Shown: in pieces, positions 1 through 6,637 of the stretch
Numbering within the stretch: position 1 is the stretch's first letter
How the letters are laid out: every line of letters begins with the position of its first letter
From: Bacteroidaceae bacterium
GTDB lineage: Bacteria > Bacteroidota > Bacteroidia > Bacteroidales > Bacteroidaceae
Length of the DNA: 26,975 nucleotides
Direction: 5' to 3'
Assembly: GCA_030843315.1 (NCBI GenBank)
Contig: JAUUPT010000050.1
Location: 1-26,975, forward strand
The notes under the pieces: generated by a model
The model's database searches: none
What the model saw: only the letters and a program-made list of their open reading frames with translations
Told to the model about the DNA's origin: nothing
Translations under genes and position numbers: made by a program

Positions 1-95
1 AAGATACGAAAATGGGTATCGTAACAGATATCAAAGAAGCTCTTCGTAAGGCTTATGCATTGAAGATTAACTATTCTGCGCAACCGCGTCAGTAA
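1..95 (+). CDS. ExbD/TolR-family biopolymer transport protein, C-terminal end (partial)
   Basis: The window opens inside a gene. Codons in frame from base 3 give a 30-residue tail that includes the stretch TDIKEALRKAYALKINYSA and stops at TAA 93-95. I recognise this tail as typical of Bacteroidetes ExbD/TolR proteins, the periplasmic-facing partner of ExbB/TolQ that uses the proton gradient to energise TonB-dependent outer-membrane transport. The transmembrane helix with its key Asp lies outside the window, so the assignment rests on this short tail alone. A strong terminator follows 20 bases later, so this is the last gene of its operon. Confidence 0.65.
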   Translation, partial: DTKMGIVTDIKEALRKAYALKINYSAQPRQ

Positions 96-113
96 GAAGT
101 TATAAGCTATATT

Positions 114-156
114 AAAATGAAGGTCGTTTGCCAAGCAAACGACCTTCATTTTTTTA
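114..156 (+). terminator. Rho-independent terminator after the ExbD-like gene
   Basis: A perfect stem of at least 15 bp pairs 117-131 with 135-149 around a 3-base loop and is followed by a run of T to 155. A-rich bases precede the stem, so it could also work on the other strand. It closes the partial + strand gene. The rest of 157-379 holds no gene I can support, only the AT-rich inverted repeat at 277-304. Confidence 0.85.
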
Positions 157-276
157 TAATTTCATCTTATCTGATTTATTATTTTGTGATTATAAGGGAA
201 GTGATTTAGTTCTTGAATATGGGCTTGGCAATTAAATGAGAATGAAGAAATAAGAATAAGAGGAGTAATTTTTTCC

Positions 277-304
277 CAGTTAGGAAAAAATATTTTCCTA
301 ACTG
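277..304. repeat. Perfect 12-bp inverted repeat, not terminator-like
   Basis: Bases 277-288 (CAGTTAGGAAAA) are the exact reverse complement of 293-304, with a 4-base AT loop. On neither strand does a T run follow the stem. Instead T-rich bases precede it and A-rich bases follow it on the + strand, so it does not look like an intrinsic terminator. It lies 76 bases past the stop of the acetyltransferase gene and could be a 3'-end RNA structure or a protein-binding dyad. Confidence 0.6.
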
Positions 305-379
305 AAAAAAAAGCGGACTTTAAAAACAAGAAATTTAGTGCCAAAGTAAAGGCTGTACTCTATCGCTTTTTTCCGCTTT

Positions 380-913
380 CTATTTTACGTTATATACTTC
401 GCGGTAGATATGTTCCTTTACCTTATCAAAATCGTTTTCACATTGAATATCTCCATAAGCCATGAGGAGCATGGGGAGATAACCGTCTCCGGCTTTGTAG
501 GGTGGTTGTTGGTAGGGGGCTTCCCATAGTGAGAATCCGTGGCGTTGGTAGAAGTTAATGCGGCGTTGGGCCATTTCTTCATTGGGGACTTCCACTTCCA
601 GAATGATGGGATGTTCCAGAAGTTGGCACAGATGGTTTAGTACATTTTTACCATGTCCGCCGTTGCGTTGTGCCGGGTCGACGGCAAAGTGTTCCACATA
701 ATAGAAATGACCGAAGTCCCAGTAGGTGATAAAGCCCACCGGGGTATTGTCATGGAAGATGATGTTGTTGTGGAAGTGGGGTTTGGCATCTGTATATTTG
801 CGCAATTCTTCCAGTTCCCGGTATTCTTCCGAAGGGAAAGAGGAGATCATTAGCTGCTCCATATAGTCGTATAAAGCAGTGTCGGCGGTGGTAATACGTT
901 TTAGTTTAATCAT
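380..913 (-). CDS. GNAT-family N-acetyltransferase
   Basis: The 177-residue protein has the GNAT fold pattern. A central strand segment (YYVEHFAVDP) leads into an acetyl-CoA pyrophosphate loop of the type Q/R-x-x-G-x-G (QRNGGHGK), and a later segment NFYQRHGFSLWE matches the usual C-terminal part of the fold. GNAT enzymes move an acetyl group from acetyl-CoA to an amine on a small molecule, peptide or protein; the acceptor cannot be read from sequence. There is no signal peptide, so it should be cytoplasmic. The start at 913 gives MIKLKRIT, a normal GNAT first strand. It lies downstream of the M64 peptidase gene on the same strand, with a hairpin repeat between them, so it is probably transcribed separately, but I found no TAnnTTTG box close upstream. 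Confidence 0.85.
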   Translation of the reverse strand: MIKLKRITTADTALYDYMEQLMISSFPSEEYRELEELRKYTDAKPHFHNNIIFHDNTPVGFITYWDFGHFYYVEHFAVDPAQRNGGHGKNVLNHLCQLLEHPIILEVEVPNEEMAQRRINFYQRHGFSLWEAPYQQPPYKAGDGYLPMLLMAYGDIQCENDFDKVKEHIYREVYNVK

Positions 914-954
914 TGGTCGTTTGGTTTCTTGTTAGTTTACTTATTTTAAAGGAA

Positions 955-1034
955 GACAGAGACGCAGAGGAACAGAGATTTCCTTTCATTAATTAGGAAC
1001 TAAATATTCTCTGTACCTCTGCGTCTTTGTGTTC
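955..1034. repeat. Long imperfect inverted repeat, possible terminator between two genes
   Basis: Bases 960-977 (AGACGCAGAGGAACAGAG) pair with 1009-1026 with one mismatch, and pairing continues imperfectly outward through the CACAAAGACGC-like bases. The roughly 30-base loop is AT-rich. It begins just after the M64 peptidase stop codon (gene on the - strand) and so would lie in that transcript's 3' end. It resembles intergenic hairpins built on a cacagagacgcagagg-type unit that I associate with Bacteroides genomes, so it may be a dispersed repeat rather than a dedicated terminator. Confidence 0.55.
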
Positions 1035-1039
1035 TATCT

Positions 1040-2320
1040 TTATTCTTCCGTATAAAATTCAATAATCCGTTGGATGGCCCGTTGGCAGACGGGGCAGAAC
1101 GCACCACATTCGTTGGTACGCATACGGCAATCGTCGGCCGGGCGATATATTCCTTTGGCTGAATAGCCTCCACCCTCATATACACCTACGGGATATTTCT
1201 CACTTTCGGCGGTTGGGGTAGGGATGGGAGTTCCTTCCACAAGCATATCTTCCCATTTGGAGGCAAAGTTGACGCGGGTACTGATATTCTGTTCCCAGGG
1301 TTCTACATCCAGCGGATAAGTATCTGTCATTACGTCGTTGTCGTAGAAGTATTCGTCGGCAAGGCCGCCAAAGCTATGTCCGAACTCATGTACCACTACG
1401 GGACGGAATTTCGGATGATGGGCAGTGGTCAGTGTGTAAGAGTTGTAGATACCGCCGCCGCCATATTCGTCTGTGTTTGCCAGGATGATGATGTGCTCAT
1501 ACGGTATTCCCGCCAGGGCATCGTGTATGGACTTGACGCGTGAAGTCGTCAGATACCGGTCGGAATAGAAGGTACTGAAATGCGAACCGAATGCTGTACG
1601 TTTCCATTCGCCCAGGCGCGGTACGCTTACTCCGCTATCTTCCGAGGGGCTTGCCACGGCTACGATGTTGAACCGGTTCTTCATGGAGCGGAAAGGCTCG
1701 TGTGCCAGCAAACTTTCGCAGGCAATGGCAGCATCTTTATAGAATGTTTTCATCTCTTTGGGCGTATAGCCTTCGGCAAGGATGGCTACGTCGATGCATT
1801 TCTCCGCATCTCCGCTTTGCAGAAGATATTTGTGGGGAGTGATGTGCTCGGTTCCTTTCTGATGTATCAGGATATCATCCGGTTTGACTATATGCTTCAT
1901 GCTGGCACGAACATTTCCGCGCGGATTGAGCAGCGTGATTTCTATTTCTGCCGGCTGAAGCGGATAGGGGAGCAGATAAGTGTTTTCAAATCCCTTGGTC
2001 ACGGCTTTGGCTTCGTCCGTCTCCAGCCATTCCTGGAAGAGGGCAGAGAACGATGTTTTATAGATAATGTTGCCACTCGCCACATCCCGCATCGTGATCT
2101 GTCCGTTTCCCTGCAGAGGCAGCTCGGACAAATGATGCTTTCTTCCTGCCCAGGAAGGCAAGGCCGACAACTCGTCCAGGCATATCTCTTGCTTGGCAGC
2201 GTTCCCGGTAAAGATATAATCCACACGCAGGGTTTTGTCTGCAAAATAATCAGTGAAATTCTGTGCATGCAGCGCCAGCACTGCCACCAGGCACAATAGG
2301 AACAACGAATACTTCTTCAT
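1040..2320 (-). CDS. Exported M64-family (IgA-peptidase-like) zinc metallopeptidase
   Basis: The 426-residue protein begins with a Sec signal peptide (MKKYSLFLLCLVAVLALHAQ) with cleavage expected near residue 20. Residues about 20-150 form an N-terminal beta-rich region, as in M64_N, and the peptidase domain follows. The zinc motif HEFGH is at residues 311-315 and is followed by GLADEY (319-324), where the acidic residues are typical of the family. Upstream, ILANTDEYGG (about 279-288) and downstream Cys398, 405, 409 and 412 (CGAFCPVC) are also family-like. M64 was named after a clostridial IgA protease, but Bacteroides members have no proven immunoglobulin substrate, so I would not infer one. 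The likely location is the periplasm or cell surface. It is a single-gene unit with its own promoter at 2348-2379. Confidence 0.88.
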   Translation of the reverse strand: MKKYSLFLLCLVAVLALHAQNFTDYFADKTLRVDYIFTGNAAKQEICLDELSALPSWAGRKHHLSELPLQGNGQITMRDVASGNIIYKTSFSALFQEWLETDEAKAVTKGFENTYLLPYPLQPAEIEITLLNPRGNVRASMKHIVKPDDILIHQKGTEHITPHKYLLQSGDAEKCIDVAILAEGYTPKEMKTFYKDAAIACESLLAHEPFRSMKNRFNIVAVASPSEDSGVSVPRLGEWKRTAFGSHFSTFYSDRYLTTSRVKSIHDALAGIPYEHIIILANTDEYGGGGIYNSYTLTTAHHPKFRPVVVHEFGHSFGGLADEYFYDNDVMTDTYPLDVEPWEQNISTRVNFASKWEDMLVEGTPIPTPTAESEKYPVGVYEGGGYSAKGIYRPADDCRMRTNECGAFCPVCQRAIQRIIEFYTEE

Positions 2321-2347
2321 AACCGTTCATTATTTAATATCTTTCCA

Positions 2348-2379
2348 CAAAGATACTATCTTTAAGATTCATCTGCAAT
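2348..2379 (-). promoter_or_regulatory. Bacteroides-type promoter of the M64 peptidase gene
   Basis: On the - strand TATCTTTG (2355 down to 2348) matches the TAnnTTTG -7 box. ATTG at 2379-2376 lies 20 bases upstream in the place of the TTTG -33 box. The start codon is about 30 bases downstream. Confidence 0.65.
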
Positions 2380-2496
2380 ATTCTTTTGAAAGTGAAGCAA
2401 CCTTTTATGTGTATGCCTATGCATCTCTTGATGAGGTTTTATTCTTTTTTTTGCAATAAAAGTTATAAACCGTATTTTTATTGGCGAAAAAATAGC

Positions 2497-2504
2497 TAAC
2501 TTTG
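2497..2504 (+). promoter_or_regulatory. -7 promoter box of the Lrp-type regulator gene
   Basis: TAACTTTG fits the Bacteroides -7 consensus TAnnTTTG and lies 58 bases upstream of the start codon at 2563. I do not see a clear TTTG -33 element at the expected distance, which could mean dependence on an activator or a weak promoter. Confidence 0.6.
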
Positions 2505-2511
2505 CATATTG

Positions 2512-2521
2512 CCGTATACGG
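2512..2521. promoter_or_regulatory. Perfect 10-bp palindrome at the expected transcription start, possible operator
   Basis: CCGTATACGG is its own reverse complement and begins 8 bases after the -7 box, where transcription of the Lrp-type gene should begin. GATACGGG directly after it partly repeats the right half. Lrp/AsnC proteins commonly repress their own gene, so an autoregulatory operator is a reasonable inference, not a demonstrated one. Confidence 0.4.
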
Positions 2522-2562
2522 ATACGGGAAATAGAATAACTTATTAATCATTAGAATTTGAA

Positions 2563-3039
2563 ATGGGACATCATCAATTGGACACTTTAGACGAGCAGAT
2601 ATTGAAGCTCATTGCCGATAACGCACGTATTCCTTTCCTTGAAGTGGCCAGAGCTTGCAACGTATCGGGAGCCGCCATCCATCAACGCATCCAGAAGCTG
2701 ACTAATTTAGGTATATTGAAAGGGTCGGAATATGTTATCGATCCGGAGAAGATAGGCTATGAAACATGCGCTTACATAGGCATCTACTTGAAAGATCCCG
2801 CTACCTTTGATGCGGTGACAAAGGCTTTGGAAGCTATTCCTGAGATTGTGGAGTGCCATTTCACGACGGGCAAGTACGATATGTTCATCAAGCTCTATGC
2901 CCGTAACAATCACCACCTGCTGAGCATTATCCACGACAAGCTGCAACCGCTGGGGCTGTCTCGCACAGAAACTCTGATATCTTTCCACGAAGCCATCAAG
3001 CGGCAGATGCCGATTACGGTAGAAGAGGAAGAAGAATAA
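2563..3039 (+). CDS. Lrp/AsnC-family transcriptional regulator
   Basis: The 158-residue length is usual for Lrp/AsnC. The N-terminal third is the winged helix-turn-helix (LDEQILKLIADNARIPF, then VARACNVSGAAIHQRIQKL) and ends in GILKGSEYVID, the normal wing. The rest is the RAM/ACT-like ligand and oligomerisation domain (ETCAYIGIYL, VECHFTTGKYDMFIKL). Lrp-type proteins bind amino acids or related effectors and regulate metabolism or transport; the effector cannot be read here. The C-terminus is acidic (EEEEE). The gene has its own -7 box and a palindrome near the predicted transcript start. It is convergent with folA: the two stop codons are only 3 bases apart, with no terminator visible between them. 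Confidence 0.93.
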   Translation: MGHHQLDTLDEQILKLIADNARIPFLEVARACNVSGAAIHQRIQKLTNLGILKGSEYVIDPEKIGYETCAYIGIYLKDPATFDAVTKALEAIPEIVECHFTTGKYDMFIKLYARNNHHLLSIIHDKLQPLGLSRTETLISFHEAIKRQMPITVEEEEE

Positions 3040-3042
3040 TCT

Positions 3043-3531
3043 TTATCGACGAATATAATCAACGAATGCATAAGGGCAGGGATGTTTCTCATCGACAGAA
3101 TGAGATTCCCTGCTTTTTTCTTGCCACACAGCCAAGTCCACTTCCGGGAAATAAGCGTCCACCTGTGGCGCTTCCGCATCCACTTCCGTCAGGCAGAGGA
3201 CATCCGCCAGCGGGAGTGCCTGACGATATACGCTTGCCCCGCCGATAATATACACCTGCTCGTCCGGGCGGCAACTCTCCAATGCCGCTTCCAGGCTGGG
3301 AAATACTTCCGCTCCGGGATAAACAGCCTCGCCGCGTGAGGACAGAACTACGTTGCGCCGATTGGGAAGAGCACCTTTAGGCAGTGATTCAAACGTTTTC
3401 CGGCCCATGATAATGGTATTTCCGGTGGTCAAGGCTTTGAAGCGCTTCAAGTCATTGGGCAACCAGAACAGGAGTTTGTTCTCATAGCCGATGCCCATGC
3501 GGCGGTCTACGGCAGCAATAATATTTATCAT
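3043..3531 (-). CDS. folA: Dihydrofolate reductase
   Basis: The 162-residue protein is a standard chromosomal DHFR, which reduces dihydrofolate to tetrahydrofolate with NADPH. Visible features are the opening INIIAAVDRRMGIGYENKL, the substrate-site Asp in LPNDLKRFK (equivalent to Asp27 of the E. coli enzyme), the NADPH-binding TIIMGRKTFESLP, and the IIGGASVYRQAL loop. By eye, the position of E. coli Trp22 is Phe here, with Trp next to it (LFWLPND). It sits 3 bases after thyA, so the two must be cotranscribed. This pairing makes sense because thymidylate synthase produces the dihydrofolate that this enzyme recycles. Confidence 0.96.
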   Translation of the reverse strand: MINIIAAVDRRMGIGYENKLLFWLPNDLKRFKALTTGNTIIMGRKTFESLPKGALPNRRNVVLSSRGEAVYPGAEVFPSLEAALESCRPDEQVYIIGGASVYRQALPLADVLCLTEVDAEAPQVDAYFPEVDLAVWQEKSRESHSVDEKHPCPYAFVDYIRR

Positions 3532-3534
3532 AGT

Positions 3535-4329
3535 CTACACAGCTACTTTTCCGGCAATATGCGGATGCGGGTTATAATCTACTAATTCAAAATCCTCGAA
3601 CTGAAAATCGAAGATGCTCTTCACATCCGGGTTGATTTTCATCTGCGGCAATGGGCGAGGCTCGCGAGAGAGCTGAAGCTTTACCTGTTCCAGATGGTTC
3701 AGGTAGATATGGGCGTCTCCGAGAGTATGGACAAAATCGCCGGCCTTCAGTCCCGTCACCTGCGCCATCATTTGCAGGAGCAAGGCGTATGAAGCGATGT
3801 TGAAGGGCACTCCGAGGAAGATATCCGCGCTGCGCTGATACAGTTGCAGGCTCAACCGTCCGTTTGCCACATAGAACTGGAAGAAAGCATGGCATGGCGG
3901 CAGATTCATATTATCCAGATCGCCCACGTTCCAGGCGCTGACGATGATGCGGCGGGAGTCGGGATTATGCTTGATGGTTTCCACGGCTTCGCTGATCTGG
4001 TCGATGACCCCGCCCTTGTAGTCGGGCCACGAACGCCATTGATAGCCATAGATATGTCCCAAGTCACCATTTTCATCCGCCCACTCGTTCCAGATGCGCA
4101 CGCCGTTGTCCTGGAGATACTTCACGTTGGTATCGCCTTTGAGGAACCACAGCAGTTCGTATATGATGGATTTCAAGTGGAGTTTCTTGGTTGTCAGACA
4201 AGGAAAGCCCTCGTCCATATTGAAGCGCATCTGATGCCCGAACACGCTGACGGTGCCGGTGCCGGTGCGGTCACTCTTCTCTACGCCCTCTGCCAACACA
4301 CGGTTGAGCAAGTCTAAATATTGTTTCAT
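3535..4329 (-). CDS. thyA: Thymidylate synthase
   Basis: At 264 residues it has exactly the length of the E. coli enzyme. It methylates dUMP to dTMP using methylene-tetrahydrofolate. Visible features are the phosphate-binding Arg near the N-terminus (KSDRTGTGT), the ELLWFLKGDTN segment, the catalytic Cys in LPPCHAFFQFYV (about residue 146), the QRSAD phosphate loop, and the LGDAHIYLNH segment. It is the first gene of the thyA-folA unit and has a TAnnTTTG box 29 bases upstream. Nothing is unusual in it. Confidence 0.97.
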   Translation of the reverse strand: MKQYLDLLNRVLAEGVEKSDRTGTGTVSVFGHQMRFNMDEGFPCLTTKKLHLKSIIYELLWFLKGDTNVKYLQDNGVRIWNEWADENGDLGHIYGYQWRSWPDYKGGVIDQISEAVETIKHNPDSRRIIVSAWNVGDLDNMNLPPCHAFFQFYVANGRLSLQLYQRSADIFLGVPFNIASYALLLQMMAQVTGLKAGDFVHTLGDAHIYLNHLEQVKLQLSREPRPLPQMKINPDVKSIFDFQFEDFELVDYNPHPHIAGKVAV

Positions 4330-4357
4330 GGTGTTGATACTTTTATTTATCCGGACG

Positions 4358-4365
4358 CAAAGGTA
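4358..4365 (-). promoter_or_regulatory. thyA: -7 promoter box of thyA-folA
   Basis: On the - strand this reads TACCTTTG, a match to TAnnTTTG, with the thyA start 29 bases downstream. The -33 region falls in the AT-rich repeat 4371-4406 and has no clear TTTG. Confidence 0.6.
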
Positions 4366-4370
4366 GGAGA

Positions 4371-4406
4371 TTAAATTAAAAATTAATAATTAAAAATTAA
4401 AAATTA
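4371..4406. repeat. AT-only short direct repeats between the PLD-like gene and thyA
   Basis: The stretch is built from AATTAAAA-type units and contains no G or C before the last few bases. It runs into the stop codon of the PLD-like gene (4404-4406). Such runs are common between Bacteroides genes. It also covers the region where the thyA -33 element would be. Confidence 0.5.
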
Positions 4407-5633
4407 GAGGAAGGGGGTCATCAGGTTTCCCACCCAGCCTACAAACTTTTTCCATTTGGAGCGCCTCTTCCACACTTCGGGCGTAAGCAGCGTACTGTTC
4501 AGCTTGTCGCGCTCAAACATGGCATTCAGTTGGTTGGTAGTCATGGGGTCGAAGATGAACGCATTCGTTTCGTAGTCGTAGCGCAGACTGCGGCTGTTGA
4601 GGTTGGCGGTGCCCACGGTGCAGAAGGTGCTGTCCACCATCATAATCTTGGAGTGATGGAATCCGCCGTTGAAGAGATAAATCTTGGCTCCCTGCTTCAT
4701 CAGCTTGTGCACCACGTAGAAGGACGCTTCGGGGGTAAAGTAGATATCCGACACGGCGGGTATCATGATTTCCACTTCCGTTCCCTTTTTCAGAGCGCTT
4801 TTTATCGCCTTGCGGATGGACTTGGTGGGGACAAAGTAAGGGTTTACGATCCGTATATTTTTCTCTGCCGCCTTGATGGAAGCCGCATAAGCGTGGCTGA
4901 TGGAGCGCGGCGTTTCGCGCGGAGTACGGTCTACGATGGCTATTTCTTCCGCTATGCTGTCCGGGAACTGGGGAACGTCAGGGAAGTAGACGGGACCGCC
5001 GACGTGCTGCCCCGTTTCGCGGTTCCACATGGTCAGGAAGATACCTTGCAGATAGCGCACGGCATCTCCTTCGAGGTGGATGTGCATATCGTGCCATTGC
5101 CCTATCTTGGGCAGTCCGTTGATGTAGTAATCGGCGATGTTCATACCGCCGGTGTAGCCTATTTTGCCGTCTATCACTACTATCTTGCGGTGGTCGCGGT
5201 GTACGGCGTGGTTCACCCAGGGGAAGGTGATGGGGTCGAACTTCACAATCTCGATGCCGCGGTCGCGGATGGCTTTCAGGTGATGGTTCTTCAGCGGTTT
5301 ATTGTTGGACCAGTTGCCGAAGGCGTCGAACATGGCACGCACTTCCACACCTTCTTTCACCTTCTCCGCCAGCAGGTCGAAGAGAGCGTTGGCGATGGAG
5401 TCGTTGCGGAAATTGAAGTATTCCAGATGGATGTGATGCTTGGCTTGGCGGATATTCTCAAAGAGGTCGACGAACTTGTCGCGACCGGTCATCAGTAATT
5501 TTACTTCGTTATTGTAAGTGACGGGGGCGCCCATTTGTTTCAAGTAGTCCATTACGATTGAGTCGCTTTCTACTTGTGCCCGTGCATTACCAATGGAAAG
5601 AATGAATAATATGACGAATAAAACTTGTTTCAA
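4404..5633 (-). CDS. Exported phospholipase D / cardiolipin synthase-like protein
   Basis: The 409-residue protein has two PLD phosphodiesterase (HKD) motifs: His148-Arg-Lys150...Asp155 (HRKIVVID) followed by IGYTGGMN, and His327-Ser-Lys329...Asp334 (HSKIMMVD) followed by VGTANLNSRS. The overall pattern, including YFNFRND and MWNRETG, is that of bacterial cardiolipin synthases (Cls), which join two phosphatidylglycerol molecules. Unlike ClsA, which starts with two membrane helices, this protein starts with one cleavable-looking signal sequence (MKQVLFVILFILSIGNARAQ). This suggests activity on the periplasmic side of the membrane, and a PLD-type hydrolase or transferase cannot be excluded. It has its own -7 box at 5667-5674. 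Confidence 0.85.
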   Translation of the reverse strand: MKQVLFVILFILSIGNARAQVESDSIVMDYLKQMGAPVTYNNEVKLLMTGRDKFVDLFENIRQAKHHIHLEYFNFRNDSIANALFDLLAEKVKEGVEVRAMFDAFGNWSNNKPLKNHHLKAIRDRGIEIVKFDPITFPWVNHAVHRDHRKIVVIDGKIGYTGGMNIADYYINGLPKIGQWHDMHIHLEGDAVRYLQGIFLTMWNRETGQHVGGPVYFPDVPQFPDSIAEEIAIVDRTPRETPRSISHAYAASIKAAEKNIRIVNPYFVPTKSIRKAIKSALKKGTEVEIMIPAVSDIYFTPEASFYVVHKLMKQGAKIYLFNGGFHHSKIMMVDSTFCTVGTANLNSRSLRYDYETNAFIFDPMTTNQLNAMFERDKLNSTLLTPEVWKRRSKWKKFVGWVGNLMTPFL

Positions 5634-5666
5634 AACTCTCTCTTCTTATTTCGTTTTACGAGTGGA

Positions 5667-5674
5667 CAAAGATA
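5667..5674 (-). promoter_or_regulatory. -7 promoter box of the PLD-like gene
   Basis: The - strand reads TATCTTTG, matching TAnnTTTG, 34 bases upstream of the start codon. No TTTG is seen at the -33 distance. Confidence 0.55.
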
Positions 5675-5713
5675 CAATTTATCATTGAGATTTGTTCGGT
5701 TGTTTAAATATAA

Positions 5714-5749
5714 TTAGCCCTTGCCTTATTCCAATAAAGCAAGGGCTAA
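5714..5749 (-). terminator. Hairpin terminator after the ECF sigma operon
   Basis: Bases 5714-5724 (TTAGCCCTTGC) pair perfectly with 5739-5749, then one mismatch, then TTATT pairs with AATAA around a 2-base loop. On the - strand the stem is followed by an A/T-rich stretch with only a short T run. It separates the sigma-factor operon from the PLD-like gene. Confidence 0.65.
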
Positions 5750-5778
5750 CCGAATTATATCAAGGGCAAATGCAATGC

Positions 5779-6111
5779 TTATGCCAGCGTTGAAATCTTG
5801 CGGTAACCGAAGTAAAGCAATACGACGACTGCAATTACCAGCGACTTGGGGTCGAGTTGCGCCGCTCCGCTCTCTACGGCGGTGTTGAAGGTTTCGCGCA
5901 AGGTGTCGAGTACCAGTTGCAGTCCGTCGAAGGCGATGAACAGAACCAGGGCGAGGGTGAAGCAGAACGTTGTCCATATCTGCGACAGGCGGCGGGTGCG
6001 GTCGGGCAAGTGGCGCATGACGCGGCGGCTGAAGCCGTTGTCGGCTATCTCCTGCCGGTGTTCGGCGAAGAAGGAGTCAAGGAGTTTATCATTATTTTCC
6101 ATCATAACCAT
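5779..6111 (-). CDS. Small two-TM membrane protein next to the ECF sigma factor (DUF5056-like)
   Basis: The protein is 110 residues long with a charged cytoplasmic-type N-terminus (KLLDSFFAEHRQEIADNGFS, RRVMRHLP). A hydrophobic segment follows at about residues 45-68 and a second near the C-terminus (about 90-104). I recognise the FSRRVMRHLP region as typical of Bacteroides proteins encoded right after ECF sigma factors and labelled DUF5056. Its position suggests an anti-sigma or accessory role, but it has no recognisable zinc anti-sigma motif, so that is inference. The start overlaps the sigma gene's end by up to 20 bases; the Met codons at 6111, 6105 and 6102 are all possible starts. Translational coupling is likely. 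Confidence 0.75.
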   Translation of the reverse strand: MVMMENNDKLLDSFFAEHRQEIADNGFSRRVMRHLPDRTRRLSQIWTTFCFTLALVLFIAFDGLQLVLDTLRETFNTAVESGAAQLDPKSLVIAVVVLLYFGYRKISTLA

Positions 6112-6637
6112 TTTGTTTTAAGTAGGTAGCCATCTTGTCTTTCGCCCGCGAGAGGTGGCTTTTTACGGTTCCCGCCGGGCATCCGGTGATGCCTGCAATC
6201 TTTTCGATGCTTTGATCTTCCATATAGAAGAGGGTGATGCAGGTGCGTTCCATTTCTTTGAGGGAGGCCAGTGCACGGTAGATGTCCATGTGCTGGCCCA
6301 CGTCTTTTTGCAGCGTACTGCATTGAGCGTCTACCCGGTATGCATCCAAGTCGTCCGTCTCTTTCCGGCTGCGAATATAATCATAAAATACGTTATATGC
6401 AATACGGTAGAGCCAAGTTGAGAAGCTGGAAAGGTTCTTGAACGAGGCGAGGTTGGTGTATGCCTTGATAAAAGCGTCTTGCGCCAGGTCGTCACTCAGT
6501 TCGCTGTCGCCGCAGGTCAGATGGAGAAAGAAGCGCCGCACGGGCGACTGGTACTTCCTGACCAACTGGTCGAAGGCCCTGGTGTTGTGAAACACCACGA
6601 CCTGTGCGACTAACGATATGTCGTTGAGTTGACTCAT
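6092..6637 (-). CDS. ECF-type RNA polymerase sigma factor
   Basis: I place the start at 6637, giving 181 residues (MSQLNDISLVAQ...). The upstream reading frame extends further but lacks family sequence, while ATG at 6637 overlaps the TGA of the preceding gene in an ATGA junction. Region 2 is clear (FDQLVRKYQ; DLAQDAFIKAYTNLASF; FSTWLYRIAYNVFYDYIRSR) and region 4 is at the C-terminus (LKEMERTCITLFYMEDQSI then EKIAGITGCPAGTVKSHLSR). ECF sigma factors redirect RNA polymerase in response to envelope or stress signals. The operon order is membrane protein, sigma, small membrane protein, which suggests that the flanking proteins control it. Its regulon is unknown. Confidence 0.93.
   Translation of the reverse strand: MSQLNDISLVAQVVVFHNTRAFDQLVRKYQSPVRRFFLHLTCGDSELSDDLAQDAFIKAYTNLASFKNLSSFSTWLYRIAYNVFYDYIRSRKETDDLDAYRVDAQCSTLQKDVGQHMDIYRALASLKEMERTCITLFYMEDQSIEKIAGITGCPAGTVKSHLSRAKDKMATYLKQNGYDGK

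Noticed and set aside
162..344. 60-codon reverse-strand open frame
   Set aside because: AT-rich, low-complexity, no promoter box, and it runs through the perfect inverted repeat at 277-304. No recognisable protein features.
4530..5498. Long + strand open frame opposite the PLD-like gene
   Set aside because: It is the antisense shadow of a gene with clear HKD motifs and has no family features. The same holds for long antisense frames at 7441-8634, 13645-14625 and 18083-19069.
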